A DNA stretch of 64,000 nucleotides from an uncultured Desulfobacter sp. (GTDB lineage Bacteria > Desulfobacterota > Desulfobacteria > Desulfobacterales > Desulfobacteraceae), in assembly GCF_963677125.1 (NCBI RefSeq), contig NZ_OY781882.1, positions 5,106,501-5,170,500 on the forward strand, read 5' to 3'. Position numbers and translations under genes: made by a program. Positions 7,786 to 16,931 of this stretch are shown one piece after another. The notes under the pieces were generated by a model. It had not been told where the DNA came from, made no database searches, and saw only the letters and a program-made list of their open reading frames with translations. Position 1 is the stretch's first letter. The number at the start of each line of letters is the position of its first letter.

Positions 7786-9897
7786 ATGCAAATAGGTATA
7801 GATTTTGGCACATTTTATTCCAGCGCAGCCATTATGATCGGTGATACTATTAAATTGGTAAAGGATCCTGTCCAACATGGCTATTCTTTTCCATCCAGTA
7901 TTTTTGTCACTGAACACAATGACGTCCTGATCGGGCATGCTGCCGAAAATCAACGGTTCAAAGACTTAACCCGCTACAGACGGGAATTCAAACGGGAGTT
8001 GGGGCATAATGTTCCGATTGTTCTGGGTGAAAAAAGTTTCCAGGTAGAAGATATGGTGTCTGAAGTCTTAAACCGTTTGAAAATTGAAGGAGAGCTTCTG
8101 ACTGAAACGCCTCTCAAAAAGGCTGTCATAACAGTCCCGGCCATGTATGCCCACTATAAAAAAGAGTTAATGGAAAAAGCAGGGCAACTTGCTGGGTTGG
8201 AAGTCTCGCTTTTAGAGGAACCCATTGCTGCTGTTAATTATTACAACTGGCAATCGGGGCAAAACACCAAGCCATTGGATGAAGAAATTACTCTTGCATT
8301 TGATTTCGGAGGAGGCACCTTTGATGCCGCCCTTGTAAAAAGAAATGCCGATCACCATAAACTGCTGGCTATGCCTACGGGATTAGAGTATTGCGGCGGC
8401 CTTGATTTTGACCGCAAAATTTTTGAAGACTTAAAATCCAAATGCAGCGATGGATTGCGAAATGCGCTTGAAGGCCAGGACAGCAATGCGGTGAAATTAA
8501 GGTTTATGACGGCCCAATGGTGCCGGGAAATCAAACATCAGCTCAGTGAGGTAAAGGACGCAGAAATTCTGATCCCTATCGGAGAGATGGAAAGTTACCG
8601 CCTTAGCCGTGATGAATTTAATGGGATGATCGAACCTATGGTTATGGAAGCTATTTATTTGAGTTCAGATCTCGTTAAAAAGGCCGGGCTTACATGGGAG
8701 GGGGTAGACCAGATACTTTTGGTAGGAGGAAGCTGCAGGGTACCCTTAATCCACGATCTTTTGGCATCGTACACACAAAGACCCATTCTCCAGGTGGATG
8801 ATCCTGAATTTGCCGTATGCCAGGGTGCGGCACTTTATGGGATGAAAGTAAAGAAAACAGAGAAAACCCACGATGTTTCAACACCTGCCCTGAAAAGTGA
8901 TTCAGGCAAATCCAGCCCCCCTGACTTTATCGATTATGATGAACTGGCAGAATGCATATTAAAAACCTTACGCAACATCGACAATTCTGCTGTTGAGATC
9001 AGTCCAACAATCGATCCAAGTAAACTTGCCGCAGTAAGCCGTACTTGCAATGTTCCGGATACGGAAACAATTTTGGGTTTGATCGACTGCTCTGGTTTGG
9101 GAAGAGTTGAAGATGGCCTGGTCTTTGGTAAAAAGGCAATTTTTTTCCACAGTTCTGTGACCGGTACGCTTAGATATAATCGTTTTCCTGGCTCTATTTT
9201 CAAAGGAACTGAAAATTGTATAATTCTTGGGAATAAAAAATTTGATCCTGAATTATACGATGTTGACTGGATACTAGACATATTAGTGACCATAACAATG
9301 TATATTAGTAAAATGAATAGAACTGCATCCCATGAAAAAAACAATCTAAAAAATAAATCAGAACAAAAACAGGCCATCCTTTCCAGAGAAAAAATTTTAC
9401 AAATCCTTAAAAAAAATAAGGACTCGAGACTCTTTATCAGTCCGAGTATTCCTATCATAACATTTTGCGATGCAAGCCAAAGATGTGGGGTCCCTAAAGA
9501 TGAAACTATTTTAGGTCTCATGGATTGTTCTTTTTTTAGATTTTTTTTCAGAACTGCTGCTAATGCCATGTTTTTTGGGGAAAAAGGAATTTACTTTCAC
9601 AGTGACAACGTAGTCTATCCCATTCATGAGAAAAATGGTGATAAGCTGGAGTATAGGAAGGTGAAGGAAACCGGATTCCGGACTTATAAAAATTTAAAAA
9701 CTGAAACGATTATATTAGATGAAGGACACATTGAATTTTCTAACACTCAACGGTTTAATGCGGGATATGCAAGTGGAGAGGTCATTTTTCAAATTTTAAA
9801 AGATATTCAAGACGAGATAAGTACCAAGATTGAAATAATTTCCCGTTTAATAAATTGTTTGAGGTTAATAAAATTAAATAATGACAATATGTTATAG
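7786..9897 (+). CDS. Hsp70-like ATPase with a duplicated C-terminal domain in place of the substrate-binding domain
   Basis: Residues 1-360 form an actin/Hsp70 ATPase: phosphate-1 GIDFGTFYSS (4-13), phosphate-2 AFDFGGGTFDAA (171-182) and adenosine motif LLVGGSCRVP (311-320). A canonical DnaK substrate-binding domain and lid are absent. Two related units follow a linker, at about 385-505 and 532-700. Each has a helical start and then a shared core, TETILGLIDCS...FGKKAIFFHS and DETILGLMDCS...FGEKGIYFHS. The core resembles small beta-rich (PH-like) domains, which is my inference. The second unit is visibly AT-richer than the genes around it. It is first in a six-gene block with two peptidases and two dynamins. 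It probably acts as a nucleotide-controlled switch or scaffold and not as a general chaperone. Confidence 0.85.
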   Translation: MQIGIDFGTFYSSAAIMIGDTIKLVKDPVQHGYSFPSSIFVTEHNDVLIGHAAENQRFKDLTRYRREFKRELGHNVPIVLGEKSFQVEDMVSEVLNRLKIEGELLTETPLKKAVITVPAMYAHYKKELMEKAGQLAGLEVSLLEEPIAAVNYYNWQSGQNTKPLDEEITLAFDFGGGTFDAALVKRNADHHKLLAMPTGLEYCGGLDFDRKIFEDLKSKCSDGLRNALEGQDSNAVKLRFMTAQWCREIKHQLSEVKDAEILIPIGEMESYRLSRDEFNGMIEPMVMEAIYLSSDLVKKAGLTWEGVDQILLVGGSCRVPLIHDLLASYTQRPILQVDDPEFAVCQGAALYGMKVKKTEKTHDVSTPALKSDSGKSSPPDFIDYDELAECILKTLRNIDNSAVEISPTIDPSKLAAVSRTCNVPDTETILGLIDCSGLGRVEDGLVFGKKAIFFHSSVTGTLRYNRFPGSIFKGTENCIILGNKKFDPELYDVDWILDILVTITMYISKMNRTASHEKNNLKNKSEQKQAILSREKILQILKKNKDSRLFISPSIPIITFCDASQRCGVPKDETILGLMDCSFFRFFFRTAANAMFFGEKGIYFHSDNVVYPIHEKNGDKLEYRKVKETGFRTYKNLKTETIILDEGHIEFSNTQRFNAGYASGEVIFQILKDIQDEISTKIEIISRLINCLRLIKLNNDNML

Positions 9898-9987
9898 AAA
9901 AACCCCTGAAGGGTGAATAGGGCTTTATTTTCATCGACTAAAAAAAGATTGTAACAGGGAACAAATTCTAAAAAAGGAGGACAAGAT

Positions 9988-10896
9988 ATGGATGGCTTTC
10001 AAGAGGACGATTTTGGAAACAATGACGACGATATGTATGCATTTGACATAACTGATGAGTCTGATGGTGTTCCTGGAGATCTTACACAAGACACAGATTC
10101 CCTGGAAGATTCTGCTGTTTTTGAAACATCAGATAATTTATCCGAAGGACTATATGTTGACACCCAGTCCACTTCATTGAACTGGACAGATGACCGCTTA
10201 GAGACCTGGCCTTCGTTTGATCCTGATGCGGTTGATCCGGATGCGCTTACCGGTGATCCTGTTGCGGATATGGCCAGATGGCATGAACAGGTGCATCCGG
10301 ATTCCTGTGCCATTGTAAGCCAGGAGTTCGTTCTTGAGTCGGTCCTGGACCGCGACTTTTCCGAACAGGAACTTGTTGACATCGCTGTGGATCACGGCTG
10401 GTATACACCGGGTAGCGGCACTACGCTTCCTGACATGGGCAGGCTTATGGAGTTCTGCGATCTGGAAGTATCATATGAAGAGAACTGCACCCTGGATGAT
10501 TTGATCAATAAAATGGAAAACGGGGAAAAAGTTATTGTGGCAGTGGATTCAGATGAAATCTGGAATCCGGGACTTGGTGAAGATGAACTTTTGGCCGATT
10601 TTCACGGTATCCCCGGCCAGGGAGTGAATCATGCGGTCCAGGTAATCGGGATTGATCAATCTGATCCGGATAATCCTTTTGTCATCATCAATGACCCTGG
10701 AACATCTGACGGTAAGGGATTATCCATTCCTGCCGACGATTTTAACGAAGCCTGGGAAGACAGCAATCACTATGTAGTATCCACTTCCGGTGAAAATGTG
10801 CAAACCGTAGGGGGATATGTTGACAGATATAATAACTATGTTTGGCAAGACGGTTCCATAGAACCAAATTACGGCTGGGAAACGGGATATTATTAA
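9988..10896 (+). CDS. C39-like (papain-fold) cysteine peptidase, copy 1
   Basis: The protein has 302 residues and no signal peptide. Residues 1-75 are very acidic (DDFGNNDDDMYAFDI). The peptidase core contains EQVHPDSCAIVSQEF (oxyanion Gln and catalytic Cys), GVNHAVQVIGID (catalytic His) and FVIINDPGTSDG (Asp), all in C39_2 order. Residues after 270 form one Tyr/Trp-rich unit (GGYVDRYNNYVW, then NYGWETGYY). AAAGGAGG precedes the start. It lies 90 bp after the Hsp70-like gene and is followed 49 bp later by a near-identical copy. It may process an operon partner or a toxic substrate, or may be regulated through its acidic N-terminus; no substrate can be read from the sequence. Confidence 0.83.
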   Translation: MDGFQEDDFGNNDDDMYAFDITDESDGVPGDLTQDTDSLEDSAVFETSDNLSEGLYVDTQSTSLNWTDDRLETWPSFDPDAVDPDALTGDPVADMARWHEQVHPDSCAIVSQEFVLESVLDRDFSEQELVDIAVDHGWYTPGSGTTLPDMGRLMEFCDLEVSYEENCTLDDLINKMENGEKVIVAVDSDEIWNPGLGEDELLADFHGIPGQGVNHAVQVIGIDQSDPDNPFVIINDPGTSDGKGLSIPADDFNEAWEDSNHYVVSTSGENVQTVGGYVDRYNNYVWQDGSIEPNYGWETGYY

Positions 10897-10945
10897 GCCC
10901 TGACACTTTTGGACATGACCATGGAAATTCCAAGGAGAACAAAAT

Positions 10946-11929
10946 ATGGATGAAATTGTTGAGGATGTCTTTGGAAACAGTGAAGAGGACATTTATACGT
11001 TTGAAGTAATAGATGGTTCTGATGGATTTCCCGGTGATCTTATACAGGAAACGGATCCCCTGGATGATTCTTCTCTATTTGACGTTTCTGAAGATTTGTA
11101 CACAGGTCTGGAAGTTGACAATCCGGATGCGTCATTTGACTGGGCGAATGACCGGCCGGAAAACTGGTCTTCTTTTGATCCTGATGCGGTTGATCCGGAT
11201 GCGCTTACCGGTGATCCTGCTGCGGATATGGATAGATGGCATGAACAGGTGCATCCGGATTCCTGTGCCATTGTAAGCCAGGAGTTCGTTCTTGAATCGG
11301 TCCTGGACCGTGACTTTTCCGAACAGGAACTTGTTGACATCGCTGTGGATCACGGCTGGTATACACCGGGTAGCGGCACAACGCTTCCTGACATGGGCAG
11401 GCTTATGGAGTTCTGTGATCTGGAAGTATCATATGAAGAGAACTGCACCCTGGATGATTTGATCAATAAATTGGAAAACGGGGAAAAAGTTATTGTGGCA
11501 GTGGATTCAGATGAAATCTGGAATCCGGGACTTGGTGAAGATGAACTTTTGGCCGATTTTCACGGTATCCCCGGCCAGGGAGTGAATCATGCGGTCCAGG
11601 TAATCGGGATTGATCAATCTGATGCGGATAATCCTTTTGTCATCATCAATGACCCTGGAACATCTGACGGTAAGGGATTATCCATTCCTGCCGACGATTT
11701 TAACGAAGCCTGGGAAGACAGTAATCATTATCTGGTATCCACTTCCGGTGAAAATGTGCAAACCGTAGGGGGATATAATGACAAAGAAGGAACGTATCTC
11801 TGGTGCACCGAATCATATGAACCTGGTTACGGTTGGGTAGTTGGCGGATATTATAACAAAGAAGGATTGTGGATCTGGGACGACCAATCATATGAACATA
11901 ATTTCGATTGGGAAAAGGGATATTATTAA
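10946..11929 (+). CDS. C39-like (papain-fold) cysteine peptidase, copy 2
   Basis: This 327-residue paralogue of the preceding gene keeps the same catalytic set: SCAIVSQEF, GVNHAVQVIGID and IINDPGT. Bases 11174-11776 match 10216-10818 at a constant offset of 958 with only about 13 mismatches and no gap. The acidic N-terminal 75 residues are clearly diverged. The C-terminus has two Tyr/Trp-rich units of about 26 residues (GGYNDKEGTYLW and GGYYNKEGLWIW) where copy 1 has one. CCAAGGAGAAC provides the ribosome site. A core kept nearly identical between diverged ends points to gene conversion or a very recent core duplication. Both copies look catalytically intact. Confidence 0.83.
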   Translation: MDEIVEDVFGNSEEDIYTFEVIDGSDGFPGDLIQETDPLDDSSLFDVSEDLYTGLEVDNPDASFDWANDRPENWSSFDPDAVDPDALTGDPAADMDRWHEQVHPDSCAIVSQEFVLESVLDRDFSEQELVDIAVDHGWYTPGSGTTLPDMGRLMEFCDLEVSYEENCTLDDLINKLENGEKVIVAVDSDEIWNPGLGEDELLADFHGIPGQGVNHAVQVIGIDQSDADNPFVIINDPGTSDGKGLSIPADDFNEAWEDSNHYLVSTSGENVQTVGGYNDKEGTYLWCTESYEPGYGWVVGGYYNKEGLWIWDDQSYEHNFDWEKGYY

Positions 11930-12051
11930 ATTGACAGGTTGTTCAATCGGCTGCAGGGATTGAAAATTCCTTTAGTAAAAAGCAGTAAGCAGAACCAATG
12001 GTCATGGGATATCAATAAAATAACGAGCTGATAAAGGATAAGAAAAATAAA

Positions 12052-12651
12052 ATGGAAATTTCAAATCAAAATACAAAATCATCTAAAACGAATTCTTCAA
12101 CAAAAAATTCTCATTCCTCTGATTTATCTGCCATCATTAACGGTCTTCAAAAGACAGCTTTTTATCGGCAAATTATACCCATGGAATCTGCAATTGGATG
12201 GCCTGTCCCGGTACGAAAAAACGATCGTGTTTATATTATCCTGCCTCTCTTTGGTGTTCAACCCACCAAAGAAAAGGGAAAAACGGCTCTTTTTGCCCCA
12301 TTTGCCACGATTACCCTGGACTGGAAAACACAAAAACTTGTGGAATATGCTGATTTAAGGTTTCGTACAAACTGGAGCAAAGATACATGGGCAAAAGAAG
12401 CCGGATATTTTCCATTTAACAAAACAGCTACTTTAACTGTTGGGGAATACAGGGAAAAACGGGAAAAATTATTGAAATTATATGATGAAATGTTTCATCT
12501 TCTGGCAGACAACCGCCCGTTTTCATCCGAATTTAACGAAGATTTCAGCAGCCTGTTAAGGATTCTTATGGAACCCTGCTTGGAAAAATATTACAGAGTA
12601 CTGGCCCCTAAATTTTTCAATCATTTTCTGCCTGAACTGTCTGGAGAGTAG
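12052..12651 (+). CDS. Conserved-looking protein of unknown function in the Hsp70-dynamin operon
   Basis: The protein has 199 residues and I do not recognise a family. The first 25 residues are Ser/Asn/Thr/Lys-rich and probably disordered. The remainder is mixed alpha/beta, with YRQIIPMESAIGWPVPV, VYIILPLFGVQP, FAPFATITLDWKTQKLVEYADLRF and a helical, aromatic C-terminus ending in FNHFLPELSGE. There is no signal peptide, transmembrane segment or cysteine cluster. It lies 122 bp after the second peptidase and only 2 bp before the first dynamin gene, so it is translated with the dynamins. It could be an adaptor for them, which is inference from position only. Confidence 0.7.
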   Translation: MEISNQNTKSSKTNSSTKNSHSSDLSAIINGLQKTAFYRQIIPMESAIGWPVPVRKNDRVYIILPLFGVQPTKEKGKTALFAPFATITLDWKTQKLVEYADLRFRTNWSKDTWAKEAGYFPFNKTATLTVGEYREKREKLLKLYDEMFHLLADNRPFSSEFNEDFSSLLRILMEPCLEKYYRVLAPKFFNHFLPELSGE

Positions 12652-12653
12652 AG

Positions 12654-14636
12654 ATGACTGATTATGAAAAACAGAAAAAAGCAACATTTTCACTGATTGA
12701 ACAGGCGAAGAATTTAGCGGCGGATTTCAAGCAGGAAGAGATATCCGGCCGGATAATGGAAATTCAAAAACATCTGTTGGATGAAACCCTGTTTGTTGTG
12801 GTCTGCGGTGAATTTAAACAGGGAAAATCCAGTCTGATTAATGCATTCCTTGATGAGCCCGGCCTGTGTCCTGTTGATATTGATATTGCCACCAACATGA
12901 TTTCTACTATTGGATATGGGGATATAGAGAAAATATCTGTGTTGACCGGTAAAAGAGGGGAAGAAAAAGCAAAAGAAATCACCAGGAAAGAGATTGCAGA
13001 TTATGGAACCGAGCAGGAGAATAAAGGCAATATTAAAGAGGCCCGGCTCATTAATCTGGAAATTCCCAATCCTCACCTGAAGGAAAATTTGATTCTGGTG
13101 GATACCCCTGGTGTGGGCGGTTTGAATGCAGATCATACAGAGCTCACCTTTGCCTTTATTCCCAATGCAGACGCCATTCTTTTTGTCAGTGATGCAATGG
13201 CACCATTCTCTGCAGTTGAACTGGATTCCATTCAAAAAATTTATCGGCATTGCAAAAAGATTATTTTTGTTATGACAAAGATTGACAGCATTACGGATTA
13301 CGAATCCGTACTTGAAAATAACAAAAAAAAGCTGGTGCAGGTTCTTGGCATAGAAGAAGAGAAAATAGTTGTTATTCCGGTATCATCCCTTGCAAAAACA
13401 GATTATATCCAGTCTAAGGATGCCGAAGATCTGGAAGATAGTAATTTTACCCAATTAGAGGAAACCATCTGGGACATGATCAATCGGCAAAAGGGAGCCA
13501 TGCTTTTAATGGGGACCCTGCATAGGATCGGTAATGAACTCCGGTTTTTAAAACGCCCCCGTCAGGCAGAGTTCGAGAGTTATCAAAAAGAAAATAAAGC
13601 TGAACTGGAGAATCAAAAGAACGAATTCACAAAATCAAAAGAGCGGCTCAATGACCTGCTTGAGGGAAATGCCGAATGGAGAACGCTCTTAAGTGACGGG
13701 CTCCAGGATTTGAGACGACATATGACCTCTCAATTTCAGGAGGGGTTTATGAAAATTCGGCATGGCGTCAATAAGGATCTCGGCAATCCTCAAATGATAC
13801 AAAACCCTCCAAAAATGCTGCAAAAGTGCGAATATGATATCGATTCTCTTATGACCACCCTGGGCCGGAACCTCAGACAAATGGCCCAAAGCCTTCACTC
13901 TTCAATTGAAGAATCCAGTCAGTTGGATCTTTCCAATTATGACACAACAGCCCTTTCTTTGAAAAAAACAAGATCTTCTGCCCTCGTTTCTTCTACACAA
14001 AAAGATCCGGAAGGAGATGACGTATGCCATAAAAATGACTTGTGGCAAAATTCAAGAACTGCGGTCAGAGGTGGGCTGTTTAACTTCCATGCAGGCGCCT
14101 TTGTCGGCGGGCTCGTTGGGGTTGTTCTCGGCGCAGGCGTGGGGTTATTGTCCGGTGGCGTTGCCATTGTTCCCGGGGCAATAATCGGGGCCAAGATGGG
14201 TGCAGGCCTTGGTGCGGTTGGCGGATTTGCTTCAGGGGCAAAAGAGGCTCTCGAACAGATTAAAGAAAAAGATCAAAACAAGGCAAAACAAAAAATATCC
14301 GGCATAATGAATCAATTCCTTGAAGAGAGTCAAAATCGGCTTTTACAAACCTTTACCGATGTTATTACCCAATTGGAACGGTCCATGCGGGATGAGTTTT
14401 CCCGTCAGTTGAAACAGGAAAAAAGCAGCATTGAAGAAGCATTGAAAAGGATTCAGCATACCGGTACGCTTACCCGTAAACAGGCGCAAAAAAAATCAGC
14501 AGAAGTAAAGGTCTCCCTCAATAAAATAGATACCGTCCTCCATAAGCTTGAATCCATCTCAAATGAGGTTTTACGCACAACATCCCCTGAACCGGAAAAG
14601 AAATCCTCGGATTTTGGAGACTGGGCAAATGCATGA
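12654..14636 (+). CDS. Dynamin-like GTPase with C-terminal membrane segment (first of pair)
   Basis: In this 660-residue GTPase, G1 is GEFKQGKSSLIN (about 52-63), a threonine in the DIATNMIST stretch serves as G2, G3 is DTPGVGG (about 149) and G4 is the variant TKID. Long charged helices follow (about 300-470). A Gly/Ala/Val-rich double hydrophobic hairpin spans about 480-530 (FVGGLVGVVLGAG, then VAIVPGAIIGAKMGAG), and another long helix ends the protein. This is the layout of bacterial dynamin-like proteins that bind and remodel membranes. Its stop overlaps the start of a second dynamin gene. Such tandem pairs usually assemble together, as known for other bacterial dynamin pairs. Confidence 0.88.
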   Translation: MTDYEKQKKATFSLIEQAKNLAADFKQEEISGRIMEIQKHLLDETLFVVVCGEFKQGKSSLINAFLDEPGLCPVDIDIATNMISTIGYGDIEKISVLTGKRGEEKAKEITRKEIADYGTEQENKGNIKEARLINLEIPNPHLKENLILVDTPGVGGLNADHTELTFAFIPNADAILFVSDAMAPFSAVELDSIQKIYRHCKKIIFVMTKIDSITDYESVLENNKKKLVQVLGIEEEKIVVIPVSSLAKTDYIQSKDAEDLEDSNFTQLEETIWDMINRQKGAMLLMGTLHRIGNELRFLKRPRQAEFESYQKENKAELENQKNEFTKSKERLNDLLEGNAEWRTLLSDGLQDLRRHMTSQFQEGFMKIRHGVNKDLGNPQMIQNPPKMLQKCEYDIDSLMTTLGRNLRQMAQSLHSSIEESSQLDLSNYDTTALSLKKTRSSALVSSTQKDPEGDDVCHKNDLWQNSRTAVRGGLFNFHAGAFVGGLVGVVLGAGVGLLSGGVAIVPGAIIGAKMGAGLGAVGGFASGAKEALEQIKEKDQNKAKQKISGIMNQFLEESQNRLLQTFTDVITQLERSMRDEFSRQLKQEKSSIEEALKRIQHTGTLTRKQAQKKSAEVKVSLNKIDTVLHKLESISNEVLRTTSPEPEKKSSDFGDWANA

Positions 14637-16197
14637 AACCCTGTTAAAGGACGAGGTCGAACAGATTTTTCAATTTGCATACAGCCAAATTGGAGATACA
14701 GGGTCCCTTCAAAGTCTTAAACATGAGTTGTATAAATTTCATGAACAGCTGTATCAACCCATGCGGGTGGCTGTTGTCGGAAAAATTAAGACTGGAAAAT
14801 CAACATTAATGAATGCCCTTTTGGGCGAAAAAATTGTTGCAACCGGTAATAAGGAACTCACATTTAATGTAAACTGGCTGAAATATGCAGAAAATCAAGG
14901 TGTTTGTGTGCATTTTAAAGACGATGCACCACCGGAGTTCCACTCTATGGAGCAGTTGGAAGCCCTCACACGCAGGAATGAGGCGAAAAAGGACTTTCTC
15001 CTTCGAATTAAGTATCTTGAAGTCTTTTATCCAAACAATGTCCTGAAATCATTTCATCTTATTGACACCCCCGGTTTAGAATCCTTTTTTGTTGAAGATT
15101 CTAAAAATACAATGGATTTTTTAGGCCTTAGCCCGGCAAATGTGGATGAGGCCACCCAGTCTGCTGCCAGGGGTGCCGATGCAGTTCTTTTTCTTTTTAA
15201 TCAAAGTCTTGCCAACACGGATCAGTCTTTGATGGAGGAGTTTCATGGCGATGTACTGCAAGGTGCATCACCCATCAATGCCATTGGTATTCTCAACAAA
15301 ATTGATGCGTATTGGCCAAGTGTTGATGCGCCAAAGTCTTCCGGAGAAAAAATCGCCAGAGGATTGATGGACGGCCATCCATCCGTTAAGAAATTATTTT
15401 ACAGAATTTATCCGGTATGCGGGCTTCTGGCATTTGGTGCAAAAACCTTAACGCAACAAGAATTTGAAACTCTCCTGGTTTTGTCTAAAATACAAAAAAC
15501 ACGGTTTGAAAAGCTTCTTCGCAACAACAAAAGATTTGCGTTCCGGGAATATGACGATATCCCGGTATCTCCGCAACTGCGGCAAGCACTGCTGGAAAGG
15601 CTGGGACAATATGGCATAAACGAGGCATACCGCCTTGTTCAATCCGGCGTAAATAATCAGGAGGAACTGTGTAAGGCATTGATTGAATTGAGCGGGTTTC
15701 AAGCACTGTTAACTTGTATTGAATCCCATTTCGGCAACCGTTCCTTTTTAATTAAACTGCACAACTGTTTTAAACAAATAAAAGCAAGCTGTTTCAAGTC
15801 GTATCAAACACTTTCTGACACCCATAGAAAAACAATTGATGCGATCAATGGTAAGTTTGAAGCACTTGAAAGTAACCAAATTTCTTTTCAGGAGTTTCAA
15901 GTTTTGCAGAGCTACTATGAGGGGAAACTCAAATTTTCCAATGTTGAAGCAGATCAACTGCTTGCTGTTACTGGTGAGTTTGGTTCTTCCTGCTGGGAAC
16001 GCCTGGGGATGGATGAAAATACCAGCATGAACACCTTAATTGCTATGGCCGAAAAATATCAACAGTCTTGGCATAATAAGGCAAATGATTTCCTGGATAC
16101 GGATCGTAGAACCATTTTCGCAGCATCAATCCTGGCACGTTCGTATCAGAGAGTTCTGTTCCATTTGAAGGAGGCCAGCAAATACCTCTACATTTGA
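14629..16197 (+). CDS. Dynamin-like GTPase (second of pair)
   Basis: The 522-residue protein begins at the ATG at 14629 (MHETLLKDEV), which has GGAG about 10 nt upstream and overlaps the previous stop by 8 bp; an in-frame ATG at 14548 lies deep inside the preceding gene. G1 is VGKIKTGKSTLMNALLG (about residues 49-65), G3 LIDTPGLES and G4 LNKID. The C-terminal half is helical, with no obvious transmembrane segment, unlike its partner. I infer that it forms a heteromeric GTPase with the membrane-anchored partner. It is the last gene of the plus-strand block; the next gene is convergent. Confidence 0.87.
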   Translation: MHETLLKDEVEQIFQFAYSQIGDTGSLQSLKHELYKFHEQLYQPMRVAVVGKIKTGKSTLMNALLGEKIVATGNKELTFNVNWLKYAENQGVCVHFKDDAPPEFHSMEQLEALTRRNEAKKDFLLRIKYLEVFYPNNVLKSFHLIDTPGLESFFVEDSKNTMDFLGLSPANVDEATQSAARGADAVLFLFNQSLANTDQSLMEEFHGDVLQGASPINAIGILNKIDAYWPSVDAPKSSGEKIARGLMDGHPSVKKLFYRIYPVCGLLAFGAKTLTQQEFETLLVLSKIQKTRFEKLLRNNKRFAFREYDDIPVSPQLRQALLERLGQYGINEAYRLVQSGVNNQEELCKALIELSGFQALLTCIESHFGNRSFLIKLHNCFKQIKASCFKSYQTLSDTHRKTIDAINGKFEALESNQISFQEFQVLQSYYEGKLKFSNVEADQLLAVTGEFGSSCWERLGMDENTSMNTLIAMAEKYQQSWHNKANDFLDTDRRTIFAASILARSYQRVLFHLKEASKYLYI

Positions 16198-16403
16198 AGT
16201 GAATGCCTGTTTTAAAGGGATTAATGAAGCTGTTGATAAGCTGGTCATCTAAAAGTAGGTCAATGACCTGTAGTTCTTTTACATCATCCGGCTTATCCCG
16301 CCCTTATCCTGGCCAGTAATTCCAGTATACGAAAAAGTTTGGCCATACAGTCATCCGTCACGGATTTTAATTCAACCACCATATCGTATAAACAAAAATC
16401 TGT

Positions 16404-16709
16404 CTAGGCCCTCCTCTTTGATGCCTTGATGGGGTTCAATGCCTTGGACTTGGTTTGTCCGGTATCGGTCTTTATCAGGTGCTTGTTGGCATTGAATAAT
16501 TGTAATGGATCAAGGCCTAAATCTTCCAGGGTTTGGTTTACGTTCTGCCTGGAGACCCCATAGCGATTTGCATCGGCCAGCATCCGGTCCACCCGATCCT
16601 GAGTGGTTAGATACAGCCCCTTGCTGTCAATGGCAATCAACTGGGTGATTCCATTTTTTTCTACTTCCTGGACGATCATATCTGATGTTGTGCCAAAACG
16701 ATTTTCCAT
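16404..16709 (-). CDS. Small protein of unknown function
   Basis: The predicted protein has 101 residues and I recognise no family. It contains NGITQLIAIDSKGLYLTT, then a helical stretch with DRMLADANRYGVSRQNVNQ and a Lys/Arg-rich C-terminus (KALNPIKASKRRA). AGGAGC lies 7 nt before the ATG, which supports a real gene. The SRQNVNQTLEDLGL portion could form a small DNA-binding helix-turn-helix, but this is weak. It converges on the dynamin operon, with about 200 bp between them, and is not obviously linked to it. Confidence 0.55.
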   Translation of the reverse strand: MENRFGTTSDMIVQEVEKNGITQLIAIDSKGLYLTTQDRVDRMLADANRYGVSRQNVNQTLEDLGLDPLQLFNANKHLIKTDTGQTKSKALNPIKASKRRA

Positions 16710-16884
16710 AAATGCTCCTTAGCTATTTTGGGGTTGCCTGTGTCTGCTTGTTTTTATTTAGTTTGTTTAGCATAACAAATACACGCTTGTCAATATTTTT
16801 TCGGGAAATGGTGTGCGGAAGCTGTTATTTGACAATGAGTTTTTCTGGGAAGAGGGCGAATTTATCGTGACGTTCAATAACCGC

Positions 16885-16923
16885 TTTTTTGTCCGGTTTC
16901 CTTTCAGAAACCGGACAAAAAAA
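16885..16923. terminator. Bidirectional rho-independent terminator
   Basis: GTCCGGTTTC (16891-16900) and GAAACCGGAC (16907-16916) form a perfect 10-bp stem with a 6-nt loop, flanked by TTTTTT on the left and AAAAAAA on the right. On the minus strand it follows the radical SAM stop by 9 bp. The T/A tails suit termination in either direction. Confidence 0.88.
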
Positions 16924-16931
16924 GGGGTTTA

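Noticed and set aside
8934..9569. 211-aa minus-strand frame inside the Hsp70-like gene
   Set aside because: It is the reverse shadow of a gene with clear ATPase motifs, has no ribosome site and has low-complexity composition.
12714..13250. 178-aa minus-strand frame inside the first dynamin gene
   Set aside because: Reverse shadow of the G-domain; no motif or start signal.
16293..16382. 29-aa minus-strand frame MVVELKSVTDD after the small unknown gene
   Set aside because: No ribosome site; too short to judge. It might be a remnant of a larger gene, but nothing else around it supports that.
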